Shown in pieces: positions 45,198-54,273 of a stretch of 64,000 nucleotides of DNA (position 1 is its first letter; every line of letters starts with the position of its first letter). This DNA is from Plantibacter sp. VKM Ac-2880. Its GTDB lineage: Bacteria; Actinomycetota; Actinomycetes; Actinomycetales; Microbacteriaceae. Both the position numbers and the translations under genes were made by a program. The stretch lies in NCBI RefSeq assembly GCF_015351235.1, contig NZ_JADKSJ010000001.1, positions 1,029,530-1,093,529 on the forward strand, read 5' to 3'. The notes beneath the pieces are model-generated. The model saw only the letters and a program-made list of their open reading frames with translations. It ran no database searches and had not been told where the DNA came from.

Positions 45198-46280
45198 GTG
45201 CCCCTTCCACACCTGACCATCCTCGTCGCCTCCGAGCTTCGTACCGAGGACTACGCGTCCCGGTACGAGGCCGGAGCGGCACCGGACCGGGCGCCGTACG
45301 GGGCCAACCACGTCCCGGGCGGCTGGCACTTCAGCGTCCTGGGCGGTGGCGACCCGAACGGGTTCGCGGCTCGGCTCTCGAGACTGTCGAAGCGCCTCCT
45401 GGTCTTCGACGTCGGCCAGGCGCTCTCGCACCTCCGCGACCTGCGGCGGTCCGAGTACGTGTACTGCCACAGCGAGGTCGAGTACCTCGGTGCCGGACTG
45501 GTGTTCCGGCTCCTCGGGATCAGGCGACCGGTGCTCGTCGGGCAGACCATCTGGCTGTTCGCGGAGTGGTCGAAGCACCCCCGGTGGCTGCAGCGCATCA
45601 TGCGGTTCGCCCTCGCCCGGGTCGACCTCTTCGTCGCGAACGCCGAACCGAACGCGGAGGCGGGGCGGGCCCTCGTCCCGTCCGGTCGCCACCGCTACGT
45701 CCCCTTCGGCGTCTCCTCGGTCTTCGCGGCCACCTCGCCGACGGATGACGCGGAGCCGGCACCACGGCTCCTGTCCGTCGGGAACGACCGCGCCAGGGAC
45801 TGGCGCACGCTCGAGCAGGCGCACCGGCTCCTCGGCGCCCCGTCGCTGCGGATCGCGTCCAACAAGAAGATCCTCGCGGACCACGATGCCGTCGAGACGC
45901 GCCCGACCACGACCGTCGCCGAGCTCGTGTCGCTCTACCGCTCGGCCGAGGTCACCGTCGTGAGCGTCACCCCCAACCTGCACGCGAGCGGCATCACCAC
46001 GCTGCTCGAGCTCGCGGCCGCCGGTGGGGCGGCCGTCGCCACACGGGCCGGTGGATTGGACGCCTACTTCTCCGACGACGAGGTGCTCTTCGTCCCCGCA
46101 GAGGACCCCGAGGCCCTCGCCACGGCGATCTCCTCGCTGCTCGACGACCCCGAGGAACGCCGACGACGGTCCGAGCGCCTCGCCGCCGCGTTCCAGGAGC
46201 GTCAGTACACGACCGCCGCCTACTGGCGCCGGGTCACCGAGGCGCTGGCGGAGCTTCCGTCGCGCGTCCGAGACGCCTGA
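45198..46280 (+). CDS. GT-B glycosyltransferase
   Basis: A 360-residue glycosyltransferase. The C-terminal half has the GT4-like features RLLSVGNDRARDWRTLEQA and TVVSVTPNLHASGITTLLELAAAGGAAV, which contains the E for donor binding. GTG at 45198, six bases after the stop of the giant gene, is the only plausible start; GGGAG precedes it by just one base, so initiation may depend on coupling. Its last 47 bases overlap the convergent flippase gene on the other strand. Confidence 0.8.
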   Translation: MPLPHLTILVASELRTEDYASRYEAGAAPDRAPYGANHVPGGWHFSVLGGGDPNGFAARLSRLSKRLLVFDVGQALSHLRDLRRSEYVYCHSEVEYLGAGLVFRLLGIRRPVLVGQTIWLFAEWSKHPRWLQRIMRFALARVDLFVANAEPNAEAGRALVPSGRHRYVPFGVSSVFAATSPTDDAEPAPRLLSVGNDRARDWRTLEQAHRLLGAPSLRIASNKKILADHDAVETRPTTTVAELVSLYRSAEVTVVSVTPNLHASGITTLLELAAAGGAAVATRAGGLDAYFSDDEVLFVPAEDPEALATAISSLLDDPEERRRRSERLAAAFQERQYTTAAYWRRVTEALAELPSRVRDA

Positions 46281-47541
46281 TCCGCAGCGAGTACGGCAGG
46301 ATCTGCCCGAGCGTCACGGCCAGCGCGTTGCCGAGCATCGGGCCGACGGCACCGAGCGTCGGGGTCAGCGCGAAGGCGAGGGCCACCGACACCGCGGCCA
46401 TGAGCAGGGTCGGTGCGACCTGGAACCGGACCCCGGCGGTGTCCATCATGAACATGCCGAGGGGGTAGAGCGCTGCCTGGGCGGCGACCATCACGCCGAA
46501 GGCGAGCACGATCTCCACCGGGACCTCCACCTTGCCTCCGGAGATGAAGCCGAACACCCACGGACCGGCGACGACCATGGCACCCGTGAACAGCAGCACG
46601 CCGCCCGCGAAGCACGCGGCCAGGAGGAACGGCCCGGTCGTCGGGTTCCCGCTCGCGCGCGCCTTCGCGTAGCGCGGCCAGAGGGTCAGGCCCGCGGCGC
46701 TGACCAGGCCCTGCAGGGCGAAGAAGAACTGGCCGGCCATCGCGTACTGCGCCAATGCGGCAGCGGACACGAACTGCGCCAGCACGAACCGCTGGGACTG
46801 CATCGACAGGGGCGTGGCGAGGAGCTGGGCGAGCATGGGCCAGCCCATGTCCATGACGCGGACGCCGGGATGCCGCTTGACGAAGGGGATGCGCCGGGCA
46901 GCGGTGCCGATGAGTGGACTCGTGAACCGACGCGCGAGGAGGAAGCCGGTGAGCGCGACGCCCGCGGCCGCCAGCAGCGAGCCGAGCGCGAGGTACGGAT
47001 GCAGGGTCTCGGGGCCGATCGTGAGCGCGAGCCAGATGAGGAGGAGCGTCAGGGGGGACTGCACGCCCTGGATCATGATGATGATGTGGTTCCGCTGCAG
47101 GCCGAGGAGGATGCGCGTCCAGATGCCCAGCGGGATGCTGCAGCAGAAGACGGTGATCGCCAGGAACGCCGCGAGCGAGGAGCCGGGGATGTCGCCGGCG
47201 TCACCGAGGAACGCCGGCCACACACCGGCGAGGAGGAAGACGGTGTTCACCGCCATCAGCACCGCGGCGAAGGTGAGCATGATCCGTCCGACGGTGGTCA
47301 CCTGCGCCGTGAGGGTCGGGTCGTCGCGCGGGTGGTCGGTCGTGGCGATGCGGTTCACGAGCACGGCCCCTGAGCCGAGGTCCGCGAACGACACCAGCCC
47401 GGGGAGGGCGACGACGAGGGTGTAGAGCGCGTATTCGTGCACTCCGGCGTCGGCGATGATGAGCCGGGTCGTCGTGAGGCCGCAGATGAGCGCGATGAGC
47501 ATGGTGACGGCTTTTGCGCCGACCGACTTGACGGTGTTCAC
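46234..47541 (-). CDS. Wzx-like polysaccharide flippase
   Basis: A 435-residue membrane protein with about twelve helices and few charged residues, of the MOP/MATE-like polysaccharide transporter type. It starts MNTVKSVGAKAVTMLIALIC. It would move the lipid-linked repeat unit across the membrane. GTG at 47541 overlaps the stop of the polymerase gene (GTGA), so the two are coupled. The 3' end overlaps the opposing glycosyltransferase gene by 47 bases. Confidence 0.87.
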   Translation of the reverse strand: MNTVKSVGAKAVTMLIALICGLTTTRLIIADAGVHEYALYTLVVALPGLVSFADLGSGAVLVNRIATTDHPRDDPTLTAQVTTVGRIMLTFAAVLMAVNTVFLLAGVWPAFLGDAGDIPGSSLAAFLAITVFCCSIPLGIWTRILLGLQRNHIIIMIQGVQSPLTLLLIWLALTIGPETLHPYLALGSLLAAAGVALTGFLLARRFTSPLIGTAARRIPFVKRHPGVRVMDMGWPMLAQLLATPLSMQSQRFVLAQFVSAAALAQYAMAGQFFFALQGLVSAAGLTLWPRYAKARASGNPTTGPFLLAACFAGGVLLFTGAMVVAGPWVFGFISGGKVEVPVEIVLAFGVMVAAQAALYPLGMFMMDTAGVRFQVAPTLLMAAVSVALAFALTPTLGAVGPMLGNALAVTLGQILPYSLRIRRLGRATEAPPAPR

Positions 47542-48869
47542 GACGGGGATCCAAGCGGGGTGAAGGGGAGCGGTGGGCCGGCGGGCCGGTCACCGGCCGA
47601 GCGGGATGCAGGAGGCGTCGCCCTGGCGCGGTTCACCAGGACGACGGCGAAGAAGAGGGTCATCGTCACCAGGGAGCTCGGCAACGGACTGAAGAAGAGG
47701 TCCCACACGGTGCGGATGCCGAGGAACAGCTCGAGGCCGCTGATGCGACGGTCGGTCAGCCGGGAGGAGACGCCGAACAGGGCGAAGCCGACGGTGACGA
47801 GGAGCCACACCAGGCCGACGACGCCGAACAGGATCCAGACGTCGCCGATGATCGAGTGCACCTCGAAGCCCGGGGAGAACATGTACCGCTCGACGTACCC
47901 GTTGTTGGGGTCGTAGCCGAGGGAGCTCATGCCCGACTTCGCGACCAGCACGTCCGTCATCGACGGTGCGCTGCCGGAGCCGTAGCCGCCCGGTTGGTGG
48001 AGGAGGAGCGAGACCGTCGCGCCGAGCTCCGGTCGGCCTCCGAGGATGAGTGAGCCGGAGGCTTCGATCTGGGCCTCCGAGCGCTCTTCCGTACTCGTCC
48101 CGAGGTACCCCTCGAGGATCGCGGCCTGCGCGAGGAGGAACACGAGGTAGCCGACGATCGCCATCCGGCCGAGCGCCCACCAGGCGTGCGCGCGGCCACG
48201 CGCGACCGGGATGCGCTGCATGGTGATAATGGCCGCCGCCATGAGGAACATGGCCGCCGCCGACCGCGAGTCGTTGGCGGCGCTGATGAGGCTGAGGGCG
48301 ATCAGGAGCACGATGTCGAGCCATCGGCGACCGGCCCACCAGGACAGGCCGAGGAGGAGGATCGCGATCGGGACGGACAGCCCGAACTTCCACGGGTTGG
48401 TCTCGAACGACGCACCGAACGGCAGACCGAACACCATCCCCAGCCCGTACAGCGAGGCCATGCGAGGCGTCCCGATGATGCTCCGTGCCCAGAGCAGCGC
48501 GCCGACGGACAACAGGATGCCGGCGATCCTCGCCGAGTTCATGGTGGCGAGGTAGCTCGAGACCACGTGGTCGCCGGCGGCGAACCCGGTGATGAGCAGA
48601 CCGGACACGATCGCCAGGAGCCCGAGGAGCAGCATGGTCGCGGCGCCCTGGTACCGGCGGAGGGTGCTCAGCCAGAGCGGGGCGATGATCGCGCTGGCGG
48701 CGGCGGCGAAGAGGATGTCGTCGTAGCGCGGGTACCGCATGCCGATCGCGACGCACAGGGCGGCGGCGACCGCGAACTCGAGCGCCCGGCGGCCACGGTC
48801 GGGGTCGGCCCGGCGGGGCGTGAGCCCCTGCCCGGGTCCGCCGCGCAGCGCCGCTGGGATGGTCGTCAC
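47538..48869 (-). CDS. Wzy-like polysaccharide polymerase / O-antigen ligase-type membrane protein
   Basis: A 443-residue protein with about ten or eleven helices and one large extracytoplasmic loop (about residues 240-345) holding many polar residues, the usual layout of Wzy and WaaL proteins. Sequence conservation in this group is low, so the call rests on topology and on lying between flippase and Wzz/kinase genes. GTG at 48869 follows the stop of the kinase gene by three bases. Confidence 0.75.
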   Translation of the reverse strand: MTTIPAALRGGPGQGLTPRRADPDRGRRALEFAVAAALCVAIGMRYPRYDDILFAAAASAIIAPLWLSTLRRYQGAATMLLLGLLAIVSGLLITGFAAGDHVVSSYLATMNSARIAGILLSVGALLWARSIIGTPRMASLYGLGMVFGLPFGASFETNPWKFGLSVPIAILLLGLSWWAGRRWLDIVLLIALSLISAANDSRSAAAMFLMAAAIITMQRIPVARGRAHAWWALGRMAIVGYLVFLLAQAAILEGYLGTSTEERSEAQIEASGSLILGGRPELGATVSLLLHQPGGYGSGSAPSMTDVLVAKSGMSSLGYDPNNGYVERYMFSPGFEVHSIIGDVWILFGVVGLVWLLVTVGFALFGVSSRLTDRRISGLELFLGIRTVWDLFFSPLPSSLVTMTLFFAVVLVNRARATPPASRSAGDRPAGPPLPFTPLGSPS

Positions 48870-48872
48870 GGC

Positions 48873-50264
48873 TCAGCGACCGAGGCGCTCGGCGACGGCG
48901 CGACGGACGCTCGAGACCGATTCGACCTCCGAGGTGTAGTACTTGCTGTTGCGGTCCCCGCGCTTGACGCGGTTGAGCACGACGCCGACGAGCTCTGCCC
49001 GTGCGCCCTCGACCGCGGACACGGCCTTCGCGAGGTGGCGGTGCCGGGTGAACCGTTCGCGCACGACGATGAGCATGCCGTCGGCCATGTTGCCGAGCCA
49101 CAGCGAGTCGGTCACGGTGATGATGGGCGCCGAGTCGATGACGACGAGGTCGTAGTCGGAGGACGCCTGCTCGAGCAGCAGGCGCATGCTCGACGAGCTG
49201 AGCAGCTGGCTCGGGTTCGGGGGCGTCGTGCCGGCGGTGAGGACGTCGAGGGTGTCGGAGCCCCACGACTGCACGGCGTCCTGCAGGTCGTGCTGACCGA
49301 GGAGGACGGACGTCAGACCGACCGTGCCGTCGAGCTGCGTGTACGTCGCGACGGTGGGGTGGCGGAGGTCGGCGTCGATGAGCAGCACCCGCTGGCCGGA
49401 CTCGGCGTGCTGCTGGGCGAGACCGATCGCGACCGAGCTCTTGCCCTCGTCGGGCTGTGCCGAGGTCACGACGACGGACCGGATGGGGCGGTCGATGCTT
49501 GCGAACCGGAGGTTGGCGGACAAGGTGCGGAACGACTCAGCGACGAGCCCCTGCGGGTTCGTGCGCAGCGACACCAGGACCGGTGCTCCGCGGCGCGCTT
49601 CGGAGATCTCGCCGAGGATGGGCGCCGCCGTGTCGTGGGCGACGTCCGCTCCGTCGGTGATGCGGGTGGACAGCGCGCGTCGAACGAACGCGAACACGAT
49701 CCCGAGGAGCAGGGCGATGGCCCCACCGACGGCGGCGTACAGGGTCGAGCTCGGCGAGAACTGCGCGTTGGGGAGCGTCGCGGAGTTGATGCTCGTGAGG
49801 CGCACCGTCGGCTGGTCCTGGTCGTCCTGGGGGGAGACGTCGGCGACCGCGCTCGACAGTGATGCGACGACGGAGTCGTTGATCTGCTTGGCGCGGCTCG
49901 GGTCGGAGTCGACGACGGAGATCTCGATGATCGCGGTGTTGAGTGGTGAGTCCGCCGAGACGGACTTGCTGAGCCGCGCGACCGTGGTGTCGAGGTCGAG
50001 CTCGTCGACGACGGGCTGCAGGACGAGGTTCGACTCGGCGAGCAGTGCGTAGGTCTGGACGAGGCTCTGCACGTAGTTCGACCCCTGGGCGAGTTCCGAG
50101 GTGCTCTCGCCGCGCTCGGCCGAGAGCAGCACGCTGCTCGTCGAGCGGAACATCGGCACCTGGGTCTTCGCGACGACGTAGCCCGTCGCGCATCCGACGA
50201 CCACCAGGACGGCGATGAGGACCCAGTACTTGCGAAGGGTCTGGACGTACTCGTGCAAGGTCAT
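48873..50264 (-). CDS. Wzz-type chain-length regulator fused to BY-type tyrosine autokinase
   Basis: A 463-residue protein controlling polymer length and export. Residues about 1-200 form the Wzz domain with two membrane helices (about 15-33 and 173-192). Residues about 230-440 are the bacterial tyrosine kinase: Walker A SAQPDEGKSS, Walker A' LLIDADLRHP and Walker B LVVIDSAP. The C-terminal tail has only two adjacent Tyr (KYYTSE), far fewer than the usual Tyr cluster. ATG at 50264 has GGGGGA about six bases upstream. It is divergent from the phosphatase gene that probably reverses its phosphorylation. Confidence 0.92.
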   Translation of the reverse strand: MTLHEYVQTLRKYWVLIAVLVVVGCATGYVVAKTQVPMFRSTSSVLLSAERGESTSELAQGSNYVQSLVQTYALLAESNLVLQPVVDELDLDTTVARLSKSVSADSPLNTAIIEISVVDSDPSRAKQINDSVVASLSSAVADVSPQDDQDQPTVRLTSINSATLPNAQFSPSSTLYAAVGGAIALLLGIVFAFVRRALSTRITDGADVAHDTAAPILGEISEARRGAPVLVSLRTNPQGLVAESFRTLSANLRFASIDRPIRSVVVTSAQPDEGKSSVAIGLAQQHAESGQRVLLIDADLRHPTVATYTQLDGTVGLTSVLLGQHDLQDAVQSWGSDTLDVLTAGTTPPNPSQLLSSSSMRLLLEQASSDYDLVVIDSAPIITVTDSLWLGNMADGMLIVVRERFTRHRHLAKAVSAVEGARAELVGVVLNRVKRGDRNSKYYTSEVESVSSVRRAVAERLGR

Positions 50265-50325
50265 TTCGGGTCCCCCGTGGTCAAGGATGAATGGTCGTGT
50301 CGATGGGCTCCGAGCGCCGCGTTGC

Positions 50326-50331
50326 TATACT
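50326..50331 (+). promoter_or_regulatory. -10 box of the tyrosine phosphatase gene
   Basis: TATACT fits the actinobacterial -10 consensus well and would start transcription about 18 bases before the TTG start codon. No clear -35 is seen, so an activator may be needed. Confidence 0.5.
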
Positions 50332-50355
50332 CGGTGCGGTTCTCAGGAGGCTGGA

Positions 50356-50994
50356 TTGTCGATTGTTTCAACCGGCGTTCTCGCCGTCTGCCGTGCGAAC
50401 GTGTGCCGGTCGCCGCTGGCCGAGTTCCGTCTGCAGCACGAACTCCCGGCCGCGTTCGGCGTCGAAGGTCTGCGCGTGGACAGTGCCGGCACCGAGACGG
50501 TGTCCGGGGCGAAGATCTGCGCCGAGGTGTACCGCCGGCTCATGCCCGCGGACGGAGCCGCGTTCGCCGCGAAGCACGTCGCGGCGCAGCTGGATGCGCA
50601 GCGCATCGATGACGCGGGCCTGATCCTGACGATGACCACGGCCGCGCGCGGTTCCGTCGGCGCCATCACGCCGTCCGCCCGTGCGAAGACGTTCACCCTC
50701 GTGGAAGCGGTCGGACTGCTCTCGCTCGAGCCCTCCGTCGCGGAACTCGACGTCCTCGCCGCCACTGCGGATCCGGTCGCCGCGGTCGCCGCCGTGCTGA
50801 ACGGTCGCCGTGGCCTGCTCGGCGACGGGCCGAAGTTCAGCCGGTCGACGCGTCGGGTGACCGACGGTCTCGACGTCCTCGACGCGCACACGGATCGCGG
50901 AGCCCGGCACGGAGACGTGTTGCAGGCCGTCGACGAGCTCACCGCCGTCCTGGTGCGCGACATCGGGGTGCTCACGGCGCTCACGCCGCGCTGA
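50356..50994 (+). CDS. Low-molecular-weight protein tyrosine phosphatase
   Basis: A 212-residue phosphatase with the signature VCRANVCRSP (Cys12-x5-Arg18, then Ser). The DPY loop near the C-terminus is replaced by something like ADPVAA, so the general acid is not certain. It would dephosphorylate the BY-kinase encoded divergently, the cycle that drives polymer synthesis in capsule systems. TTG at 50356 is chosen because AGGAGG lies five bases upstream; the frame is open earlier but without a ribosome-binding site. The protein is longer than the usual 150-160 residues. Confidence 0.88.
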   Translation: MSIVSTGVLAVCRANVCRSPLAEFRLQHELPAAFGVEGLRVDSAGTETVSGAKICAEVYRRLMPADGAAFAAKHVAAQLDAQRIDDAGLILTMTTAARGSVGAITPSARAKTFTLVEAVGLLSLEPSVAELDVLAATADPVAAVAAVLNGRRGLLGDGPKFSRSTRRVTDGLDVLDAHTDRGARHGDVLQAVDELTAVLVRDIGVLTALTPR

Positions 50995-50999
50995 CGCAG

Positions 51000-51974
51000 T
51001 CACGATGCCCGTCCTCGCCGGGCGCGGAGCCGTCGGAGGACCATCGCCGGGTAGTACCTGGCGCGGTAGACCGCAATGAACCGCACTGCCGCGGCCGTGC
51101 TCGGGAAGAGTCCGCGGGCGACCCAGAACCGCGCGACGGCGAGCACGCCGTCGCGGTCCATTCGGGCGAGGGCGGTGCGGTGGACGGCGACGGTGGTCGT
51201 GGAGGACGCCATCGCCTCGTCGAGGATCGCACGGACCTGTGCGCCGGTGCGGTGCCGCGGCCAGACGGTCGGGCTCTCCAGCGGTTCGCCGGAGGCGACG
51301 TCGCGCAGCGTCTCGCCGTTCGCGAGCCGCGCTGCGGTGTACACGAAGAACTCGGTGAGGCCGGCGCGTTCGAACTCGGCGGAGAAGCCCTGCGGGTGGC
51401 GTGAGCCGAGGTCGGCGACGAGCGTCCTGACGGCCGAGGTCGACAGCAAGAACGGGGTGGCGGTCGAGGTGAAGCCGGCGACGAGGGTGTCGGCGTCGAG
51501 CCCGCTGTAGGCGAGCACGGTGCGCAGCTGCGGCTGCAGCGGGTGCTGCGCGTAGGAGTGCACCCCGCCGCTGGGGCGGCCGTCCGAGGCGAAGAGGTCG
51601 CCCGCGGCCGTCGGATGGATGAACACGGTCTTGGCGTCGAGGACGAGGTACCAGTCGGTCTCGACGCGGTCTGCGATGAGGAGCTTCAGGGCCTGCTGCG
51701 CGCGCCAACCGCTCGCCGCCGTCGGCCCCCTGACGAGGTCGTCCGGGCGGACGATCTCGAGCTTGGAGGCGAGGGGGCCGTAGGCCGCGGTCAGGTGACG
51801 ACGCGCCCCGGTGCGAAGGCCAGCGGCGGAGTTGTCGATGACGAGGATCCGCGCGACGAGTGCCTGGTCGACGTACCGGGCGAGGGATCGGGCCTGGAGG
51901 CGCAGCAGGTCGAACTCCGGCTCGAAGACGACCGTCACGAGGGTGACGGCGTCCGGTGAGGGCTTGGTGTTCAC
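51000..51974 (-). CDS. DUF6492-type putative glycosyltransferase
   Basis: A 324-residue soluble protein starting MNTKPSPDAVTLVTVVFEPE. It has a GT-A-like start with ILVIDNSAAG and a later DWYLVLDAKTVFIHP where a DxD would be expected (LDAK). Proteins of this type are annotated as DUF6492 and occur in glycan clusters. The donor is unknown. GTG at 51974 is the start. Its predicted promoter (TACGCT at 52096-52091 on the minus strand) lies 24 bases from the palindrome at 52115-52140. It converges with the phosphatase gene. Confidence 0.7.
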   Translation of the reverse strand: MNTKPSPDAVTLVTVVFEPEFDLLRLQARSLARYVDQALVARILVIDNSAAGLRTGARRHLTAAYGPLASKLEIVRPDDLVRGPTAASGWRAQQALKLLIADRVETDWYLVLDAKTVFIHPTAAGDLFASDGRPSGGVHSYAQHPLQPQLRTVLAYSGLDADTLVAGFTSTATPFLLSTSAVRTLVADLGSRHPQGFSAEFERAGLTEFFVYTAARLANGETLRDVASGEPLESPTVWPRHRTGAQVRAILDEAMASSTTTVAVHRTALARMDRDGVLAVARFWVARGLFPSTAAAVRFIAVYRARYYPAMVLRRLRARRGRAS

Positions 51975-52090
51975 TGCGTCCGCTCGTTCCGGAGATCAGG
52001 CCGTCAGATCGGCGTCGGGTGGTGGTTCCGCCCTGTCGCGCCCACCGGATTCGGGTCGGGTGGGCGGGACAGCGGCTGTTGAACATGTTC

Positions 52091-52140
52091 AGCGTATGGG
52101 GCCGGACAAGCGCCTTGTAGCCCCAGATCAGGGGGGACAA
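52091..52140 (-). promoter_or_regulatory. Palindromic site and -10 box upstream of the DUF6492-type gene
   Basis: TTGT-N2-CCCC-AGATCA-GGGG-N2-ACAA (52115-52140) is symmetric, with the same CCCC-N6-GGGG core as the glf site. On the minus strand 24 bases follow before TACGCT (52096-52091), the same hexamer as at glf, where the distance is 14 bases. The hairpin CCGACGG-ACCC-CCGTCGG at 52159-52176 lies on the other side. Confidence 0.6.
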
Positions 52141-52227
52141 CAAGTGGGGGGCGTCACCCCGACGGACCCCCGTCGGCGGCGCCGCAAGCCGTGGCCGCGA
52201 CGATGCGCCGGGTTGTAGGGTGCGGAC

Positions 52228-53115
52228 ATGACGTTCAACGACAACGCCGACATCAGCGGGAACAAGGTCAAGCGCCGGGGCAAGACCACCGGCATCGCCG
52301 TCGGCGGCGGCGCGGTGGGGGTCATCGTCATCGCGCTCATCTCCCAGTTCCTCGGCGTCGACGTCTCGGGCCTCCTCGGCGGCGGGGGAGTCGGCGGCGG
52401 ATCGCAGGAGGAGACCCTCCTCTCCGAGGAGTGCCAGACGGGCGCCGACGCGAACGCGAACGTCGACTGCCGGATGGGCGGCGCCTACTCCTCACTCGAC
52501 GACTACTGGTCGGAGGAACTCCCCGCGCTCGGCGTGGACTACACCTCGCCGGCTGACTTCATCATCTTCGACCAGCAGACGAACACCGGCTGCGGCGCCG
52601 CCTCGAGTGCCACCGGCCCGTTCTACTGCCCGCCGGACCAGACCATCTACATCGACACGAGCTTCTACAGCGAGCTGCGCGACCGCTTCGGCGCCTCGGG
52701 TGGCCCGCTCGCGGAGATGTACGTCGTCGCCCACGAGTGGGGCCACCACATCCAGGCGCTCACCGGCGTGATGGATCGCGCCGACCGCAGCGGCACCGGG
52801 CCGGCGTCCGACTCCGTGCGCATCGAGGTCCAGGCCGACTGTTTCGCCGGCGCCTGGGTGGCGGCGGCGTCCGACACCGAGGACGCCAAGGGTGTCGCCT
52901 TCCTGAAGCCCGTGACGCAGCAGGAGATCGACGACGCGCTGAGCGCCGCGGCCGCGGTGGGCGACGACCGCATCCAGGAGGCGGCGACCGGCCAGGTGAA
53001 CCCGGAAGCGTGGACGCACGGTTCGGCCGAGCAACGCCAGCGCTGGTTCATGACCGGGTACAACGGCGGTCCGGCCGCCTGCGACACCTTCTCGGTGTCG
53101 GCCGACCAGCTCTGA
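52228..53115 (+). CDS. Membrane-anchored neutral zinc metallopeptidase (YpfJ/KPN_02809 family)
   Basis: A 295-residue protein with one N-terminal helix (about residues 23-42), a Gly-rich linker and the zinc protease domain. HEWGHHIQ near residue 169 is the HExxH motif, and the third ligand Glu is probably in EVQADCFAGAW. The substrate is unknown; the family is often called 'putative neutral zinc metallopeptidase'. ATG at 52228 lies seven bases after TAGGGT (52216-52221), suggesting a leaderless mRNA. Confidence 0.9.
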   Translation: MTFNDNADISGNKVKRRGKTTGIAVGGGAVGVIVIALISQFLGVDVSGLLGGGGVGGGSQEETLLSEECQTGADANANVDCRMGGAYSSLDDYWSEELPALGVDYTSPADFIIFDQQTNTGCGAASSATGPFYCPPDQTIYIDTSFYSELRDRFGASGGPLAEMYVVAHEWGHHIQALTGVMDRADRSGTGPASDSVRIEVQADCFAGAWVAAASDTEDAKGVAFLKPVTQQEIDDALSAAAAVGDDRIQEAATGQVNPEAWTHGSAEQRQRWFMTGYNGGPAACDTFSVSADQL

Positions 53116-53220
53116 CGACACCTGGGGGAACGGTGTGGTGGCGCCCCCGGCCGGACGATCCACGCCATGCTAGAACGACCAGTGCGACGCGTCGAGCGCG
53201 CACCGAGGAAGGACAGGACC

Positions 53221-54180
53221 ATGGGCGAGCCGTATCCCGAGATCGAGCCGTACGAGACCGGCATGCTCGACGTCGGCGACGGACAGTCGCTGTACTGGGA
53301 GACCTCCGGCAACCCCGACGGGAAGCCCGTCGTCTTCCTGCACGGTGGACCCGGCGGTGGCACGAGCCCCGTCCACCGTCGCCTCTTCGACCCGAAGCGG
53401 TACCGGATCGTCCTCGTCGACCAGCGCGGCTGCGGCCGAAGCACCCCGCACGCGAGCGATCCCGCCGCCGACCTGTCCACGAACACCACCTGGCACCTCG
53501 TCGCCGACCTCGAGACGCTGCGGAAGGCGCTGAAGATCAAGCGCTGGATGGTGTTCGGCGGGTCCTGGGGCTCCACGCTCGCGCTCGCGTACGCCCAGAA
53601 GCACACGAAGCGCGTGACCGAGCTCGTCCTCCGTGGCATCTTCACCCTGCGCGACGAGGAGCTCGACTGGTTCTACGAGGGCGGCGCGGCAGCCGTCTTC
53701 CCCGACCTCTGGGAGGGGTACCTCGAGCCGATCCCCGTGGAGGAGCGCCGTCGGCTCATCGAGGCCTACCACCGGCGCCTGTTCGACGAGGACCCGGCCG
53801 TGCACGGTCCGGCGGCGGTCGCCTGGTCGCGCTGGGAGTCATCGACGATCACGCTGCTCCCGCAGGCCGAGACCGTCGCACGCTTCACGGACCCACGGTT
53901 CGCCGTCGCGTTCGCACGCATCGAGAACCACTTCTTCACCAACCGTGGTTGGTTCGAACCCGGCCAGCTCATCCGCGACGCCGACAAGCTCGCAGGCGTG
54001 CCCGGCGTGATCGTCCAGGGTCGCTACGACATGTGCACCCCGGTCTTCACCGCGTGGGACCTGCACCGGGCATGGCCCGAGGCCGAGTTCACGATCGTCC
54101 CCGACGCCGGGCACGCGTTCGACGAGCCGGGCATCCTGTCGGCGCTCATCGACGCGACCGACCGCTTCGCGAAGGACTGA
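53221..54180 (+). CDS. pip: Prolyl aminopeptidase (proline iminopeptidase)
   Basis: A 319-residue alpha/beta hydrolase of peptidase family S33 that removes N-terminal proline from peptides. Motifs are FLHGGPGGGTS (oxyanion hole), DQRGCGRSTPH, the nucleophile elbow GGSWGS, the family-specific FTNRGWF and the catalytic His in DAGHAFD. The start ATG at 53221 gives MGEPYPEIEPYETG, the usual N-terminus of this family; the upstream frame from 53167 is not conserved in style. It acts in the cytoplasm. Confidence 0.93.
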   Translation: MGEPYPEIEPYETGMLDVGDGQSLYWETSGNPDGKPVVFLHGGPGGGTSPVHRRLFDPKRYRIVLVDQRGCGRSTPHASDPAADLSTNTTWHLVADLETLRKALKIKRWMVFGGSWGSTLALAYAQKHTKRVTELVLRGIFTLRDEELDWFYEGGAAAVFPDLWEGYLEPIPVEERRRLIEAYHRRLFDEDPAVHGPAAVAWSRWESSTITLLPQAETVARFTDPRFAVAFARIENHFFTNRGWFEPGQLIRDADKLAGVPGVIVQGRYDMCTPVFTAWDLHRAWPEAEFTIVPDAGHAFDEPGILSALIDATDRFAKD

Positions 54181-54192
54181 GCGGCTCCCGTC

Positions 54193-54257
54193 GACGCCCT
54201 TCGACAGGCTCAGGGACCGCGTCGGGCTCGGGGACGCCCTTCGACAGGCTCAGGGAC
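54193..54257. repeat. Two copies of a 25-bp dispersed repeat
   Basis: GACGCCCTTCGACAGGCT followed by CAGGGAC occurs identically at 54193-54217 and 54233-54257, 40 bp apart, between convergent genes. Each copy can form a small hairpin (CCCT with AGGG). The core recurs in altered form at 22496-22549 and, as CACTGAGCTTGTCGAAG, at 60842-60858. It looks like a REP-type intergenic element. Confidence 0.75.
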
Positions 54258-54273
54258 TGGGGCCGGAGCGCCG

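Noticed and set aside
40990..45282. An open frame of more than 1,400 codons antisense to the giant LamG/PKD gene
   Set aside because: GC-rich coding DNA often leaves the opposite strand open. The predicted product is Arg-rich without domains, while the sense frame has recognisable PKD and LamG domains.
52080..52091. TGAACATGTTCA palindrome as a second LexA box
   Set aside because: The GAAC and GTTC halves are separated by only two bases; the SOS box needs four.
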